NCBI GenBank assembly: GCA_030549775.1
Contig: CM060172.1
Location: 6,745,861-6,809,860, forward strand
DNA length: 64,000 nucleotides
Direction of reading: 5' to 3'
Source of the DNA: Tamarix chinensis
Lineage: Eukaryota > Streptophyta > Magnoliopsida > Caryophyllales > Tamaricaceae
Shown: in pieces, positions 62,510-64,000 of the stretch
Layout of the letters: each line of letters opens with the position of its first letter
How positions within the stretch are numbered: the first letter of the stretch is position 1
Position numbers and translations under genes: made by a program
Notes under the pieces: generated by a model
Databases searched by the model: none
What the model was told of the DNA's origin: nothing
What the model saw: the letters and a program-made list of their open reading frames with translations, nothing else

Positions 62510-62989
62510 CCCTTATTGTTATTATTATTATTTTGGTGAAGGGTAGAAACCCTTGTATCACCACCCTTTCGAATGAAAACAATAATTTATTTGTACTTTA
62601 AGTAATATTTTGTATAATTAATTATTGTATAGTATTGTTTTAATTAAAAACAAAATCTTAGAATAATTTAGAGAATAATAAAATTTTATAAGGGAGCCTA
62701 ATTCTAGTATACTTTTATTTAATAGGTGAACCTAGTCTAATCCCTCAAGAGGAATAGGAGCGTGCACCAAGACCGGTGTCGTATTAGGTAAGGGGTGCTA
62801 AGGCCTTTTTGTGTGCTTATTTGCATAATGTGATTCGCATGCTATGTATCATATGTCTATCATTATTATTTATGTTATATACGATGTGAGGTGGAGTCCA
62901 CGTATGATATTGGTTTGTTATATGGCATGGGTTTTACTTATATGTGATAATATGTGATTGGCCTTAAGACATGCATGTTAGAGTTTGCA

Positions 62990-63500
62990 CGATGTTATTA
63001 ACATTGCATGGTGTTAGGGTTTCATGTGACGATATTAAGGTTGCATGACAATATTAGGGTACGTGGGAGTGTGGTACGTTGCATGGTAAAATTAAGGTTT
63101 GCATGGCAATATTAGAGTTGCATGGAAAGGTGGTACATTGCATGGCAATATTAGGGTTGCATGGAAGATGGTACATTGCATGGCAATATTAGAGTTGCAT
63201 GGAAAGGTGGAACATTGCATGGTAATATTAGGTTTGCATGGAAGATGGTACGTTGCATGGCAATATTAGGGTTGCATGGAAGGGGTGGTACGTTACATGG
63301 CAATTTAGGGTTGCATGGAAGTGGGGTATGATGCATGGGAATCAAGATTGCATAGTTTACGTGGTGCTAGGGTTTGCATGGGAGCTAGGGTTCGCATGGA
63401 AGTGGGGTATGATGCATGGGAATCAGGATTGCATAGTTTACGTGGTGTTAGGGTTTGCTTGGGATCTAGGGTTTGCATAAGAGCTAGGGTTTGCATGGAG
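62990..63500 (+). repeat. 39-bp tandem repeat GCATGGCAATATTAGGGTTG plus two 80-bp units
   Basis: About seven units of about 39 bp are followed by two longer units with TTGCATAGTTTACGTGGTG. The period is a multiple of three, so ORFs stay open on both strands; these are not genes. Confidence 0.85.
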
Positions 63501-63588
63501 TTGGTAATGCGTGTCTGAAGCTACGATTGCGAATAAGATACTTAAGATATTAATTACATAAAGTGGAAGATGGTTGAGACGGGACCAA

Positions 63589-63929
63589 CCGATCCACCGG
63601 TTCGGAATAGTGGTTAGGGTTTTACCCTATGCGTGATCGATCCACCGGTTATAATAGTGGTTAGAGCAAGATGCTCTATGTGTAAACCGATCCACCGGTT
63701 ACAATAGTGGGGGTTCCCGAGCTCAACAAAAATAAACCAGAGTTTCGTTAAAATACCTAAAAGACATTAATTACTTATAGCGGAATACCATATGATACGG
63801 GGCCAACCGATCCACCGGTTAGGAATAGTGGTTAGGACGCGTAGTCCTATGTGTCTCCGATCCATCGGCTATAATAGTGGTTAGGGTATGATACCCTATG
63901 CGCCTCCGATCCACCGGCTATAATAGTGG
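63589..63929 (+). repeat. Six-unit hairpin array, second copy
   Basis: Cores start at 63589, 63637 and 63687, and at 63807, 63857 and 63906. Linker hairpins have four different arm pairs: AGGGT/ACCCT, AGAGCA/TGCTCT, AGGAC/GTCCT and AGGGTA/TACCCT. Third units end GGGGGTTCCC and GGGGGCTCTC. Confidence 0.85.
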
Positions 63930-64000
63930 GGGCTCTCGTACTCATATGGTTTTAATAAAAGCATGGTGTGAATCGATTTCCGATCAGGGATTAATTAACT

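Larger units (their letters stand above)
60370..64000 (+). mobile_element. 4.7-kb-type LTR, cut by the window end
   Basis: It begins TGAAATGCTCCGAAAATT after GTTAA and follows 45140-49870 in order: pyrimidine tract (60785-60860), CG-rich block (60870-61860) with TATATATAG at 61394, (TTA)n at 62438-62501, GACCGGTGTCG..TAGGTAAGGGG at 62771-62795, a tandem repeat (62990-63500), and the six-unit array (63589-63929). About 0.7 kb would remain beyond the window. It may be another solo LTR or the 5' LTR of a full element. Confidence 0.8.

Noticed and set aside
63151..63518. Repetitive ORFs on both strands
   Set aside because: A 39-bp tandem repeat (multiple of three) keeps frames open on both strands; not a gene.

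Overview
This is a 64 kb window of an AT-rich flowering-plant nuclear genome, most likely a eudicot. It has split genes with GT..AG introns, an ACD6-like ankyrin/PGG gene, a SMAP1-like small acidic protein gene, and a dense layer of nested plant retrotransposons. There is no bacterial or organellar gene content. The species cannot be read from the sequence.

Only two host genes look intact. One is a three-exon ankyrin-repeat membrane protein gene of the ACCELERATED CELL DEATH 6 type (3320-6517, +, 584 aa predicted). The other is a 63-codon gene on the minus strand (10624-10815) whose C-terminus matches the SMAP1 family, small acidic proteins known from auxin/2,4-D responses. No functional link between them is visible.

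Almost everything else is repeats. 1-2250: two units of a tandem family with a tRNA-like A/B-box segment and many GATAAACATCAA motifs; a third unit lies at 54340-58930. 6655-10060: short-LTR Ty3/gypsy chromovirus remnants in an LTR-internal-LTR-internal chain, with a separate solo LTR nested in one LTR. 11524-16463: a decayed L1-type LINE flanked by a perfect 17-bp target duplication. About 16985-34400: a Mutator-like region with a plant mobile domain (PMD) ORF, a minus-strand transposase remnant and repeated GGGTAACTCACCCAT-type motifs. It is cut by two long solo LTRs, one of which contains a nearly complete Ty1/copia element (27128-32608). 35630-39138: a dead chromovirus internal region cut inside its integrase. 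39139-50020: LTR fragments in both orientations plus a 4.7-kb solo LTR with perfect TSDs. 50030-54340: a second, more decayed copia relative. 55022-58528: an inverted 3.5-kb solo LTR that preserves the empty site of the copia insertion. 60370-64000: the start of another 4.7-kb-type LTR, cut by the window edge.

The most interesting signal is inside the long LTRs. Three LTR copies from two families carry two blocks of three repeats of about 45-50 bp. The core of each repeat is constant (CCGATCCACCGG...AATAGTGG in one family), while the linker between cores is a short hairpin whose two arms change together from unit to unit. A second paired-hairpin module lies a few hundred bases downstream. A consensus-like splice donor (AGGTAAGG) also recurs inside the long LTRs. 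Together these suggest selected RNA (or single-stranded DNA) structure in very long LTR leaders.
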